Origin: an uncultured Draconibacterium sp.
GTDB taxonomy: Bacteria; Bacteroidota; Bacteroidia; Bacteroidales; Prolixibacteraceae
Assembly: GCF_963677565.1 (NCBI RefSeq)
Contig: NZ_OY781981.1
Location: forward strand, 2,653,001-2,717,000
DNA: 64,000 bases
Reading direction: 5' to 3'
This document shows positions 18,252 to 25,682 of this stretch, piece by piece. The notes under the pieces were generated by a model, which was given only the letters and a program-made list of their open reading frames with translations, was not told where the DNA came from and did no database searches. Numbering within the stretch: position 1 is the first letter of the stretch; every line of letters begins with the position of its first letter. The translations under genes and the position numbers were made by a program.

Positions 18252-19235
18252 ATGAGTAACCTGTATCCTATAAAGTTCAAACCTATTTTTCATGAGAAGA
18301 TTTGGGGTGGAAACCGAATGAAAACCATCCTGAACAAAGATTTCGGCAATTTGCCAAACTGTGGCGAAAGTTGGGAGCTTTCAGGAGTTGAGGGGAATAT
18401 TTCGGTAGTTAGCAATGGCTTTTTGGCCGGTAATGATTTGAATGAACTGATTGAAATTTACATGGGAGATTTGGTAGGCGACAAGGTTTACGAAAAATTT
18501 GGTGTTGAATTTCCACTGCTTATTAAGTTTATCGATGCGCAAGACGATCTTTCAATCCAGGTTCATCCAAACGATAAACTGTCGAAAGAGCGGCACAATG
18601 CTTACGGAAAAACCGAAATGTGGTATGTGGCCGGAACCGAAAAAGGAGCGCTCATTAATTCAGGTTTTAACCAGGAAGTTAATCGCGAAAAATACCTTGA
18701 GTATTTTAACTCAGATAAATTAACCGACTTGCTGCATTACGATGAGGCAGAAATTGGCGATGTTTTCTTTATTCCTGCAGGCCGCGTTCATGCAATTGGT
18801 AAAGGATGTTTGGTAGCCGAAATTCAACAAACTTCGGACGTAACCTACCGCATTTTCGATTACAACCGCAAAGATGATAAAGGAAACGAACGCGAACTGC
18901 ATACCGATATGGCGCTGGATGCGATTGATTTTTCTTATTCAAGTCGGTATAAAACCGAATACAAAGCCGAGGAAAATGAAGCAGTTGAAATTGTAAGCTG
19001 TCCGTATTTTACAACCAATATTATCGAATTCAGCAAAGAACTGGATAAGGATTACAACCAGCTTGATTCGTTTGTTATATACATGACTATGGAAGGCGAA
19101 TTTGAGGTGATTACCGAAGGTGGAACTGAAAAAATAGAAATGGGAGAGACGGTATTACTTCCGGCAAGTCTCGAATCGGTTCAGCTAAAACCAACAAGTA
19201 AATCGGTAAAAATCCTGGAGGTTTATATCAAATAA
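18252..19235 (+). CDS. manA: mannose-6-phosphate isomerase, class I
   Basis: The 327-aa protein starts LYPIKFKPIFHEKIWGG, the usual opening for this family. Zinc-site residues are present: QVHPND (Gln and His), KTEMWYV (Glu) and GRVHAIGKG (His) in a cupin fold. It interconverts fructose-6-phosphate and mannose-6-phosphate, linking glycolysis to GDP-mannose and GDP-fucose synthesis. At 327 aa it is the short Firmicutes/Bacteroidota type. Neighbours are a Dabb protein upstream and yihA downstream, all on the plus strand. Confidence 0.95.
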   Translation: MSNLYPIKFKPIFHEKIWGGNRMKTILNKDFGNLPNCGESWELSGVEGNISVVSNGFLAGNDLNELIEIYMGDLVGDKVYEKFGVEFPLLIKFIDAQDDLSIQVHPNDKLSKERHNAYGKTEMWYVAGTEKGALINSGFNQEVNREKYLEYFNSDKLTDLLHYDEAEIGDVFFIPAGRVHAIGKGCLVAEIQQTSDVTYRIFDYNRKDDKGNERELHTDMALDAIDFSYSSRYKTEYKAEENEAVEIVSCPYFTTNIIEFSKELDKDYNQLDSFVIYMTMEGEFEVITEGGTEKIEMGETVLLPASLESVQLKPTSKSVKILEVYIK

Positions 19236-19283
19236 AAGAATATTTCTTACCTTAAGAAATCATTCAAAAAAAAAGCACCTTTT

Positions 19284-19880
19284 ATGGAGATTAAAGAAGC
19301 TCAGTTTGTGATGAGCAATACTGAAGTTGAGAAATGTCCGGCACCCGATCGGCCGGAATATGCTTTTATTGGCCGGTCGAATGTGGGCAAATCATCTTTA
19401 ATAAACATGCTCACGAATAAAAAGTCGTTGGCAAAAATTTCGGGCAGACCCGGAAAGACTCGTCTTATTAACCATTTTCTAATTAATAAAGACTGGTATC
19501 TGGTTGATTTGCCCGGATATGGTTATGCGCAAGTGCCAAAAGCTGAACGCCTGAAATGGGAGAAAATGCTCAAAAACTATATCCTTAAAAGAGAAAATTT
19601 GTACTGCCTATTTGTGTTAATCGATTCGAGGCACGAAGCTCAAAAGGTAGATATTGAGTTTATGGAATGGCTGGGCATTAGCGAAATTCCTTTCCACATT
19701 ATATTTACAAAAAGCGATAAACTTAAGCCGGAGGAACTGGAAAATAATTTAAAGGCATACGAGGAAAGGATGTTTGAAACCTGGGAAACAATGCCAGGTT
19801 ATTTTATTTCGTCGGCCGAAAAGGGGATTGGAAAAGATGAAATTCTCGCTTTTATCGATAGCGTGAATAAAGGAGAATAA
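19284..19880 (+). CDS. yihA: ribosome-biogenesis GTP-binding protein YihA/YsxC (EngB)
   Basis: The 198-aa protein is a single GTPase domain: G1 GRSNVGKSS, G2 Thr in GRPGKTRLIN, G3 DLPGYGYA, G4 TKSDK and G5 SSAEKGIG. The opening (AQFVMSNTEVEKCP then PEYAFIGRSN) is characteristic of EngB/YihA proteins, which assist assembly of the 50S subunit and are usually essential. Its ATG is 48 bp after manA. Confidence 0.96.
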   Translation: MEIKEAQFVMSNTEVEKCPAPDRPEYAFIGRSNVGKSSLINMLTNKKSLAKISGRPGKTRLINHFLINKDWYLVDLPGYGYAQVPKAERLKWEKMLKNYILKRENLYCLFVLIDSRHEAQKVDIEFMEWLGISEIPFHIIFTKSDKLKPEELENNLKAYEERMFETWETMPGYFISSAEKGIGKDEILAFIDSVNKGE

Positions 19881-19920
19881 TAAATCATTGATTTGAACAA
19901 AGTAAATGAGCTAACAATTA

Positions 19921-19950
19921 TTTAAGATACCTGTAAAGTTGTTAACTTTG
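19921..19950 (+). promoter_or_regulatory. candidate promoter upstream of prs
   Basis: TAACTTTG (19943-19950) is a perfect TAnnTTTG -7 element, and TTT at 19921-19923, 19 bp upstream, matches the -33 TTG with one mismatch. A transcript from here would include the small frame at 19982 and prs. Confidence 0.55.
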
Positions 19951-19981
19951 CTGCATATCTGAAATATTCAATTAAACCAAA

Positions 19982-20086
19982 ATGGCGAAACGCAAAGTAA
20001 TGCTGGATTTTACTACCAAAAAGTATTCTTACAAGCCTGCCATATGTCTTCCAATTCATTGTGTTGAAATAGAAATTATAAAATAA
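19982..20086 (+). CDS. possible 34-aa small protein before prs
   Basis: An ATG at 19982 opens a 34-codon frame (MAKRKVMLDFTTKKYSYKPA, then a Cys-containing tail) that ends in TAA at 20084-20086, directly abutting the ATG of prs at 20087. It starts about 25 bp downstream of the predicted transcription start. The basic N-terminus and the exact stop-start junction are suggestive of a leader peptide or small protein coupled to prs. I recognise no family, and chance cannot be excluded. Confidence 0.3.
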   Translation: MAKRKVMLDFTTKKYSYKPAICLPIHCVEIEIIK

Positions 20087-21028
20087 ATGGAGATGAAAAC
20101 TCACCCACTTAAAATCTTTACCGGACGAACAACCAGATATTTAACTGAAAAAATTTGCGATAGCCTTGACGTAGATTTGGGGCATTCATCGTGCCCGGTT
20201 TTTGCTGATGGCGAATTTGAACCATGTTACGAAGAAACGATCCGTGGTTCGCATATTTTTATTGTACAATCAACACCGCCATCAGCCGATAACCTTTTGG
20301 AATTGCTCCTCATGGTTGATGCCGCTAAGCGTGCCAGTGCATATAAGGTTATTGCTGTGGTACCTTATTTTGGTTATGCACGTCAGGATCGTAAGGATAA
20401 ACCCAGGGTTTCTATCGGAGCCAAGTTGGTTGCCGATTTGCTTTCAGTTTCCGGAATCGATCGTCTCATCACAATGGATTTACATGCCGATCAGATTCAG
20501 GGATTTTTTAATGTGCCGGTTGATCATTTATACGCTTCAACGCTGTTTGTTCCGTTCATCGAGAAAATGGGCTTAGACAATGTAATTATTGCTTCTCCTG
20601 ATGTGGGTGGTACAAAACGTGCCAATACCTATGCAAAAATGTTGAATACAGGTATCGTAATTTGTCATAAAACACGCGCACGTCCTAACGAAGTGGGTAA
20701 TATGACTGTGATTGGTGATGTTGAAAACAAAGATGTGATTATTGTTGACGACATGATTGACACTGCAGGAACAATTACCAAAGCTGCCAACCTGATGAAA
20801 AAAGAAGGAGCCCGCAGTGTACGTGCTTTTGCAGCACACGGTGTATTGTCGGGACCTGCCCTGGAAAGAATTGAAAAATCGGAGTTGGAAGAAGTATATT
20901 TTACCGATTCAATAAAACCTAAAACAGGTTGTGAGAAAATAAAATACATCTCTACGGCTGAGGCTTTTGGAGAGGCCATTCGCAGGGTTTATAAAAATCA
21001 GTCAATAAGTTCGTTATATTATAAATAA
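20087..21028 (+). CDS. prs: ribose-phosphate pyrophosphokinase
   Basis: The 313-aa protein has normal PRPP synthetase length. Landmarks are FADGE and RGSHIFIVQS, the ATP-loop VVPYFGYARQDRK, MDLHADQIQGFF with the metal-binding His, and the PRPP motif VIIVDDMIDTAGT. It makes PRPP from ribose-5-phosphate and ATP for nucleotide, His, Trp and NAD synthesis. An alternative start at 20093 would shorten it by two residues. It is followed by rplY and pth, the usual company of prs. Confidence 0.96.
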   Translation: MEMKTHPLKIFTGRTTRYLTEKICDSLDVDLGHSSCPVFADGEFEPCYEETIRGSHIFIVQSTPPSADNLLELLLMVDAAKRASAYKVIAVVPYFGYARQDRKDKPRVSIGAKLVADLLSVSGIDRLITMDLHADQIQGFFNVPVDHLYASTLFVPFIEKMGLDNVIIASPDVGGTKRANTYAKMLNTGIVICHKTRARPNEVGNMTVIGDVENKDVIIVDDMIDTAGTITKAANLMKKEGARSVRAFAAHGVLSGPALERIEKSELEEVYFTDSIKPKTGCEKIKYISTAEAFGEAIRRVYKNQSISSLYYK

Positions 21029-21040
21029 TTTCTATTTTTG
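21011..21040 (+). promoter_or_regulatory. candidate promoter of rplY
   Basis: TATTTTTG (21033-21040) is a perfect -7 TAnnTTTG. TCG at 21011-21013, 19 bp upstream, matches the -33 TTG with one mismatch. It overlaps the end of prs and would give an rplY transcript with a leader of about 100 nt. Confidence 0.55.
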
Positions 21041-21045
21041 CACCG

Positions 21046-21145
21046 CTTTTTCCATAAGCAGACGCATTAATAATGTGCATGCTGTTTGCCCGACCCAAAG
21101 GAAGGGAGGACTGAGTACCATATTTATTAACGTAAATTATTTACA
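21046..21145 (+). promoter_or_regulatory. structured leader of rplY (tentative)
   Basis: The stretch between the predicted transcription start and the rplY ATG holds GCATTA/TAATG(T)GC (21064-21078), able to form a small hairpin, and a G/C-rich segment with CCC and GGG runs (21089-21112) that stands out from the A/T-rich surroundings. Ribosomal-protein leaders are often autoregulatory; here only the position and composition suggest it. Confidence 0.25.
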
Positions 21146-21766
21146 ATGAAATCAGTAGTAATTAAAGGAGAGTTAAGAACATCTCTCGGTAAAAAAGATT
21201 CAAAGAAACTTCGTGCAGAAGAAAAAGCTCCTGCAGTTTTATACGGTGGCGAGCAGCCAATACATTTCGCAGTTTCTTTTTCCGAATTAAGACAATTAGT
21301 TTATACTCCAAGTGTATACCTGATCGATCTTGATATTGACGGAACAGTATACAAAGCAATTATGCAGGATATCCAATGGCATCCGGTTGATGAAATCGTA
21401 TTGCACGTTGACTTCCTTGCTATATCAAATGACAAACCGGTTAAAATTGCTGTACCTGTTAAAATTCAGGGCTATGCAAAAGGTTTAAGAAAAGGTGGTA
21501 AATTAAACACTACCCTTCGTCGTTTGAGCGTTAAAGCTTTGGCGGCTAACCTGCCCGATACAATTGATATCGATGTTTCAGATCTTGATATTGCACAAAG
21601 TATTAAAGTTGGTGATTTAAATATCGACGGAATTGAGTTGTTAGATCAAAAATCGAACGTTGTAGTTAGCGTAGGTATCACAAGGGCTGCAAAATCAGCA
21701 GCTGGTGCCGCTGGCGATGAAGACGATGACGAAGGAGAAGAAACACCGGAATCAACTGAAGAATAA
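21146..21766 (+). CDS. rplY: 50S ribosomal protein L25 (general stress protein Ctc type)
   Basis: The 206-aa protein is the long two-domain form. An N-terminal L25 domain (about 1-95; RTSLGKKDSKKLRAEEKAPAV, then QDIQWHPVDEIVLHVDFLAI) binds 5S rRNA. A C-terminal TL5/Ctc beta domain follows (about 100-190), then an acidic tail (GDEDDDEGEE). It is part of the large subunit's central protuberance. It is followed by a strong hairpin terminator, then pth. Confidence 0.95.
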   Translation: MKSVVIKGELRTSLGKKDSKKLRAEEKAPAVLYGGEQPIHFAVSFSELRQLVYTPSVYLIDLDIDGTVYKAIMQDIQWHPVDEIVLHVDFLAISNDKPVKIAVPVKIQGYAKGLRKGGKLNTTLRRLSVKALAANLPDTIDIDVSDLDIAQSIKVGDLNIDGIELLDQKSNVVVSVGITRAAKSAAGAAGDEDDDEGEETPESTEE

Positions 21767-21781
21767 AACATATTTCTGTGA

Positions 21782-21822
21782 AAAGCGCAAGAGTTTAAAT
21801 TAGAAATAAACGCTTGCGCTTT
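21782..21822 (+). terminator. hairpin terminator after rplY
   Basis: AAAGCGCAAG (21782-21791) pairs with CTTGCGCTTT (21813-21822), with further GTTTA/TAAAC pairing inside. Only a short T-tract follows, so readthrough to pth is possible. Confidence 0.65.
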
Positions 21823-21859
21823 ACATGTGTTTCCGTAGTAAATAAACAAAATTGAACAC

Positions 21860-22423
21860 ATGAAATACTTAATTGCCGGACTCGGTAATATAGGGCCAGA
21901 ATATAAAAATACTCGCCATAATATTGGCTTTCAAATATTGGACGCACTCGCTGAGGCGTCCAATATTAGTTTTAGCGATAAGCGTTACGGCTTTGTAGCC
22001 GAATATAAATTCAAGGGTCGTACGTTTATTCTTTTAAAGCCAACTACATATATGAACCTGAGTGGGCGTGCAGTAAATTACTGGCTACAAAAAGAAAAGA
22101 TCGATATTAAAAACATGCTGGTTTTGGTTGATGATCTGGCTTTGCCATTCGGAACGCTAAGGGTAAGAGCAAAAGGTGGTGCCGGAGGTCATAACGGATT
22201 GGAGAACATTAACCAGGTATTGGGCCGGAATGATTATGCCCGTTTGCGCTTTGGAATTGGTGACGATTTCCATAAAGGGCACCAGGTAAATTATGTTTTG
22301 GGCGAGTGGTCGAAAGAAGAACAAAAAGAATTGGTGTTTAAGATTAACGATTCCATCGACATTATAAAAAGTTTTGGTACAATTGGTGTTGATCGCACCA
22401 TGAATTTTCATAACAAAAAATAG
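21860..22423 (+). CDS. pth: peptidyl-tRNA hydrolase
   Basis: The 187-aa protein has the Pth family motifs: LIAGLGNIGPEYKNTRHNIGF with the catalytic His, LLKPTTYMNLSGRAV with the substrate Asn, LVLVDDLALPFG with the catalytic Asp, and KGGAGGHNGLENI. It releases peptides from tRNAs that drop off the ribosome. Its stop codon is directly followed by the ATG of the S4-domain gene (22424), which suggests cotranslation. Confidence 0.96.
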   Translation: MKYLIAGLGNIGPEYKNTRHNIGFQILDALAEASNISFSDKRYGFVAEYKFKGRTFILLKPTTYMNLSGRAVNYWLQKEKIDIKNMLVLVDDLALPFGTLRVRAKGGAGGHNGLENINQVLGRNDYARLRFGIGDDFHKGHQVNYVLGEWSKEEQKELVFKINDSIDIIKSFGTIGVDRTMNFHNKK

Positions 22424-22801
22424 ATGGCACAGGGTGTTCGCATTGATAAATGGTTGTGGGCCGTGCGGATATTTAAAACCCGCAGTCAGGCAACCGAAGC
22501 GTGTAAAAAAGGACATGTTTCTGTTGGCGACAGCCCGGTGAAAGCTTCTCGTGATATTCATGTTGGAGAAACTGTTCAAGTGCGAAAATCGCCCATTACA
22601 CGTAGCTTTAAGGTGTTGGCATTGTCGGGAAAAAGAATGGGCGCGAAGTTGGTGCCCGATTTCGTTGAGGATGTTACTCCGCCCGAGGAAATAGAATTGC
22701 TCGAGATGCAGAAAAACATGCGATGGAGTGAGCGACAAAAAGGAACCGGGCGTCCAACAAAAAAAGATCGCCGGGATTTGGATGATTTTTTCGAGTGGTA
22801 A
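22424..22801 (+). CDS. S4-domain RNA-binding protein (Hsp15-like)
   Basis: The 125-aa protein begins with an S4 fold (VRIDKWLWAVRIFKTRSQAT, then ACKKGHVSVGD and VRKSPITRSFKVL). A basic tail ends in GTGRPTKKDRRDLDDFF, a shared feature of Hsp15/RluA-S4-like proteins. Hsp15 binds free 50S subunits carrying nascent chains, a ribosome-recycling role; by location next to pth a similar rescue role is plausible. It begins immediately after pth. Confidence 0.88.
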   Translation: MAQGVRIDKWLWAVRIFKTRSQATEACKKGHVSVGDSPVKASRDIHVGETVQVRKSPITRSFKVLALSGKRMGAKLVPDFVEDVTPPEEIELLEMQKNMRWSERQKGTGRPTKKDRRDLDDFFEW

Positions 22802-22920
22802 GACTGAGGGATTGAAGAATTGAAATGCTTGAATGCAATAATGCTTTAATGCGTAAATGAGCAACGACTTTGTGAAACTCCGTGTCTTCATTGTGCAACT
22901 TTATGGTTAACTCTATTCTT
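22802..22920. repeat. inverted relative of the mosaic intergenic element
   Basis: From 22803 the sequence reads as octamers (GACTGAGG, GATTGAAG, TGCTTGAA, TGCTTTAA), then an 11-nt-period block (CGACTTTGTGAAACTCCGTG and on to TTATGGTTAAC). This is the reverse complement, diverged, of the octamer and CACAAAG blocks at 15.8-16.4 kb. Confidence 0.8.
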
Positions 22921-22960
22921 AACCAGTAACTTAAATCATCAAAACATAAAACAAAAAGAA

Positions 22961-23500
22961 ATGCTTGTAGCAAAACAAAAACGAAAAGAGAATATTGCCG
23001 AATACATTCTGTATTTGTATCAGATTGAAGACATGATCAGGGCTTTTAAACTGGATATGGAACTTATTGAAGAACGTTTGGTAGCCAATTACAAAGCTGA
23101 TGATAAAACCAAAGCGGCCATTACCGACTGGTATGCCAATTTGGTGCTGATGATGGATAAAGAGAATATCAGGGAGAATGGACATTTTCAGTTTCTGACA
23201 AACCTGGTTGCGGATGTAAACGATTTCCATTTAAAGCTGATGGAAACCTCGAAAGACGGCATGTATGTGCAAACCTACAAAACTGTTGCGGGGCTGGTTT
23301 CGGAGCTGAAAGAGAAAAATCCGGAGGCCAAAAACGATGTTGACCTGGGAATTACTGCTGTTTATGGTTTTCTGCTGCTTAAAATGCAACAAAAAGATAT
23401 TTCGATTGATACCCTGGAAGCCATAAAACGCATCAGTAAATGGCTGGGCGATCTGTCGAAATTATACCGCGATTTCGAAAACGGCGATTTCGATTTCTAA
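22961..23500 (+). CDS. DUF4924 family protein
   Basis: The 179-aa protein is all-helical and soluble, with the opening AKQKRKENIAEYILYLYQIEDMIRA and conserved DWY and NGHFQFL segments. This matches the Bacteroidota-specific DUF4924 family as I recall it. No reaction is known. There is no signal peptide, so it is cytoplasmic. It converges on the DCC-family gene, with the 21-bp motif array in between. Confidence 0.75.
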   Translation: MLVAKQKRKENIAEYILYLYQIEDMIRAFKLDMELIEERLVANYKADDKTKAAITDWYANLVLMMDKENIRENGHFQFLTNLVADVNDFHLKLMETSKDGMYVQTYKTVAGLVSELKEKNPEAKNDVDLGITAVYGFLLLKMQQKDISIDTLEAIKRISKWLGDLSKLYRDFENGDFDF

Positions 23501-23581
23501 TTAAGCTTTTTGTTGATTCCCCCAAAACTTTGTAAGCAATTCCTTTTAGTATTTACCTGCTCCTGCTAGAAAAACAGGGCT

Positions 23582-23827
23582 GCGAGCTAGTGAAAATGCC
23601 TTGCTAGTATAAAATATAAGCAAGCGAGCTAACCCAAATAGTGCACGAGCAACTAATATCGCTATGCGAGTAGTAAATAAATACATGTGAGTAATATAAA
23701 AACATGTGCGAGTTATACTTGCATGATAATAATACTTACTCGCATACGAATATCAGTACCTCCCTCTATAATATAGTTAGCTCGCACGCAAATAATATTA
23801 GCTCGTATTATTACATAGTCTACTCGC
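23582..23827. repeat. 13-unit, 21-bp-phased inverted motif array
   Basis: A five-base motif (consensus GCGAG, usually TGCGAG(C)TA) occurs at 23582, 23603, 23624, 23645, 23666, 23687 and 23708. Its reverse complement (CTCGC type) occurs at 23718, 23739, 23760, 23781, 23802 and 23823. Within each arm every interval is exactly 21 bp, and the two arms mirror each other about 23715 (GCGAG TTATA CTTGC). Four motifs carry one substitution in the middle (GCTAG, GTGAG, CTTGC, CTCCC), one starts with A (ACGAG) and one ends with T (CTCGT). The bases between motifs are A/T-rich and not conserved. The array fills the gap between two convergent genes. Confidence 0.92.
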
Positions 23828-23862
23828 GTGGTAATAATATAAGAAGAGATGGGTAACGGCTG

Positions 23863-24234
23863 TCAAAAACTACGGCAACTACTTCTTTTCCCAAACCATT
23901 TGTAGCGCTTGTTTGCCACAAAACGATATAAATTGTCGCGCCAGCTTTTGGGTATGAGCTTAAATGCTGTCAACCAGCTCCAGGGAGCTTTCAGGTGCTT
24001 GCAGATTTCCAGCACTGCATCCGATTCGGAGAATAACTTATTGTTTTGAATAAGTAGAACGCTGTCAATCTGTAGCTGCAAATCAAACTTCTTTAAAATA
24101 CCTTGTCCCTCTTCCGATTGTAGCGCAACAAACTTAAAATCGTTATCCTGTGCTTTTTTCAGAATTAAATCGACTGCAGAATTACAAAGATTGCAAACAC
24201 CGTCAAACAGTATTATTCGTTGTTTTTGCTTCAC
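23863..24234 (-). CDS. DCC-family thiol-disulfide oxidoreductase-like protein (DUF393)
   Basis: The 123-aa protein begins ILFDGVCNLCNSAVDLILKK, with the D-G-x-C-x-x-C thiol motif that gives the DCC family its name. It continues with a small thioredoxin-like fold and KLIPKSWRDNLYRFVANKRYKWFG near the end, all as in the family. The start is GTG at 24234; no in-frame ATG lies close upstream. Role in redox chemistry is inferred from the motif only. It is monocistronic, flanked by unusual repeat DNA on both sides. Confidence 0.85.
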   Translation of the reverse strand: MKQKQRIILFDGVCNLCNSAVDLILKKAQDNDFKFVALQSEEGQGILKKFDLQLQIDSVLLIQNNKLFSESDAVLEICKHLKAPWSWLTAFKLIPKSWRDNLYRFVANKRYKWFGKRSSCRSF

Positions 24235-24264
24235 ACTAACATAACAACGTGTAACTGTTTAGGT

Positions 24265-24547
24265 TGAAAGAAGGACTGAGGGACTGAGGGATTGAGGGAT
24301 TGAGGGACTGAAAAACTGAAGGATTGAAATGTTTGAATGTTTGAATGCTTGAATGCGTAAATGCTTAAATGAACAACGACTTTGGGTAACTCCGTGCCTC
24401 CTTTGAGCAACTTTGTGGTTAACTCTTTTTTAAAAGATTGAAAAATTGTTAAGCTGCTAAATTGTGGAATTGTAAGATTGCCTATTACTATTTTGCGTCA
24501 GCTAATGACCAATGCCTAATGACTAATGCCTAATGACCAATGTCTCG
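24265..24547. repeat. mosaic intergenic element, inverted orientation
   Basis: The sequence has thirteen phased octamers at 24273-24376 (GGACTGAG, GGATTGAG, ATGTTTGA and relatives). An 11-nt-period block follows (24377-24422; CTTTG-spaced), then A/T-rich sequence, then seven phased heptamers at 24499-24547 (TGACCAA, TGCCTAA, TGACTAA). The block order is the mirror of the 15.6-16.5 kb element, so it is the same composite in reverse orientation. Confidence 0.85.
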
Positions 24548-24554
24548 CAGCCCT

Positions 24555-25607
24555 CTATTTATTGGTTTTATAGTCGGTTATTAACCCCAACGTTAACCAG
24601 TTGGCCACTGCCTGGCGGTTATCGGGAATAACCAAACGTTTAACATCGCGCTGATGGTTCATGTTGCCCAGCTCGATAAAAATGGCTGTAGGCCAGGTGT
24701 TTCTTACAACGTACAACCCTCTTGATGAAACAGTGCCCGTGTATCCCCGGTTGGGTTGGTGTTCGTGGTATTTTTCTTCCATCGTATTTCGAAGAATTTT
24801 ACATGCTTTTTCTCCGGTTTCGCTACGTTTATCGTGATAAAAAAAGATGTCGATGTTTTCGCCTCTTCCTCTGGAATCAACATGTATGGCGATCATTCGC
24901 TGAAAAGAGCCCTTGTGTTTTTTATAGAGTTTGTTTACCGCATCAGTGCGTTGTCGAAGGCGCCGGGTCTGATTCAACGGGATTTTTAAGTTCGGATAGC
25001 AAACTTCATCTTTATCGGCTTTCAGACTGTATTCATCACGAATTCCGTCGTTTTTATCGCGGGTGATCATATAAACTGTGGCTCCCTGTTCAATAAGTTT
25101 ACGCGCCAAACGCAAAGTAACGTCGTAAGCATATTCATCTTCATAAACGTAATAGCCATTGTATTTTCCAACGGCACCGGGATCGGGGCCACCATGCCCG
25201 CCAACCAGGTAATAAACAGCTCCTTTTAAATCGTTACTTAAAATTTCAACATCAGCATACTTACTACCAAATATATCGTAATGTACAACTTTGCCGGTTC
25301 CTTTTGATGGAGAATTGGCTGTTTCAGCACTTCCTCCCGAACCAGCAGAATCCGGCAATTTATATTTAACACCAGCCAGTAAAGTGTTATTCTTCCCCAA
25401 ACTACTTTTGTTTAATGCAATAAAGTCATCCATATATTCCGACGATGACAAACCGTAGCGGGTAAGTAAACGGTAGATTCCATCGCCTTTAAGTGCTACA
25501 ACCTCTCTACTTTGCGACTGCACTAGCTGAGGGAACAGAAATGTTACTAAAAAACATATAAAAATATATTTCAAAACTGATTTTATATGTATGTTTGAAA
25601 CGAACAT
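24555..25607 (-). CDS. N-acetylmuramoyl-L-alanine amidase (Amidase_3) with LysM-like N-terminus
   Basis: The ATG at 25607 gives 350 aa (MFVSNIHIKS); a GTG 10 codons earlier is less likely. A hydrophobic signal (about 10-28, ending VQSQ) is followed by a LysM-like stretch (GDGIYRLLTRYGL to GVKYKLP, about 37-84). A Ser/Gly linker and the zinc amidase domain come next: GGHGGPDPGAVG with the first His, a Glu further on (YVYEDEYAYDVTLRLARKL), AIHVDSRG with a second His, and FIELGNMNH with the catalytic Glu. The family cleaves the bond between N-acetylmuramic acid and the stem peptide in peptidoglycan. The NEXD-like change GxxxxE spacing is normal for Bacteroidota members. Confidence 0.85.
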   Translation of the reverse strand: MFVSNIHIKSVLKYIFICFLVTFLFPQLVQSQSREVVALKGDGIYRLLTRYGLSSSEYMDDFIALNKSSLGKNNTLLAGVKYKLPDSAGSGGSAETANSPSKGTGKVVHYDIFGSKYADVEILSNDLKGAVYYLVGGHGGPDPGAVGKYNGYYVYEDEYAYDVTLRLARKLIEQGATVYMITRDKNDGIRDEYSLKADKDEVCYPNLKIPLNQTRRLRQRTDAVNKLYKKHKGSFQRMIAIHVDSRGRGENIDIFFYHDKRSETGEKACKILRNTMEEKYHEHQPNRGYTGTVSSRGLYVVRNTWPTAIFIELGNMNHQRDVKRLVIPDNRQAVANWLTLGLITDYKTNK

Positions 25608-25682
25608 GATTGATCCTATTTTGTTTCTATTGAACACTTATGATGCTAAAATAGAATTAACGTAAAAAATTATAATTTATTT

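Noticed and set aside
23582..23827. CRISPR array
   Set aside because: The repeating part is only about five to nine bases, the period is 21 bp, the orientation flips at the centre, and there are no cas genes nearby.
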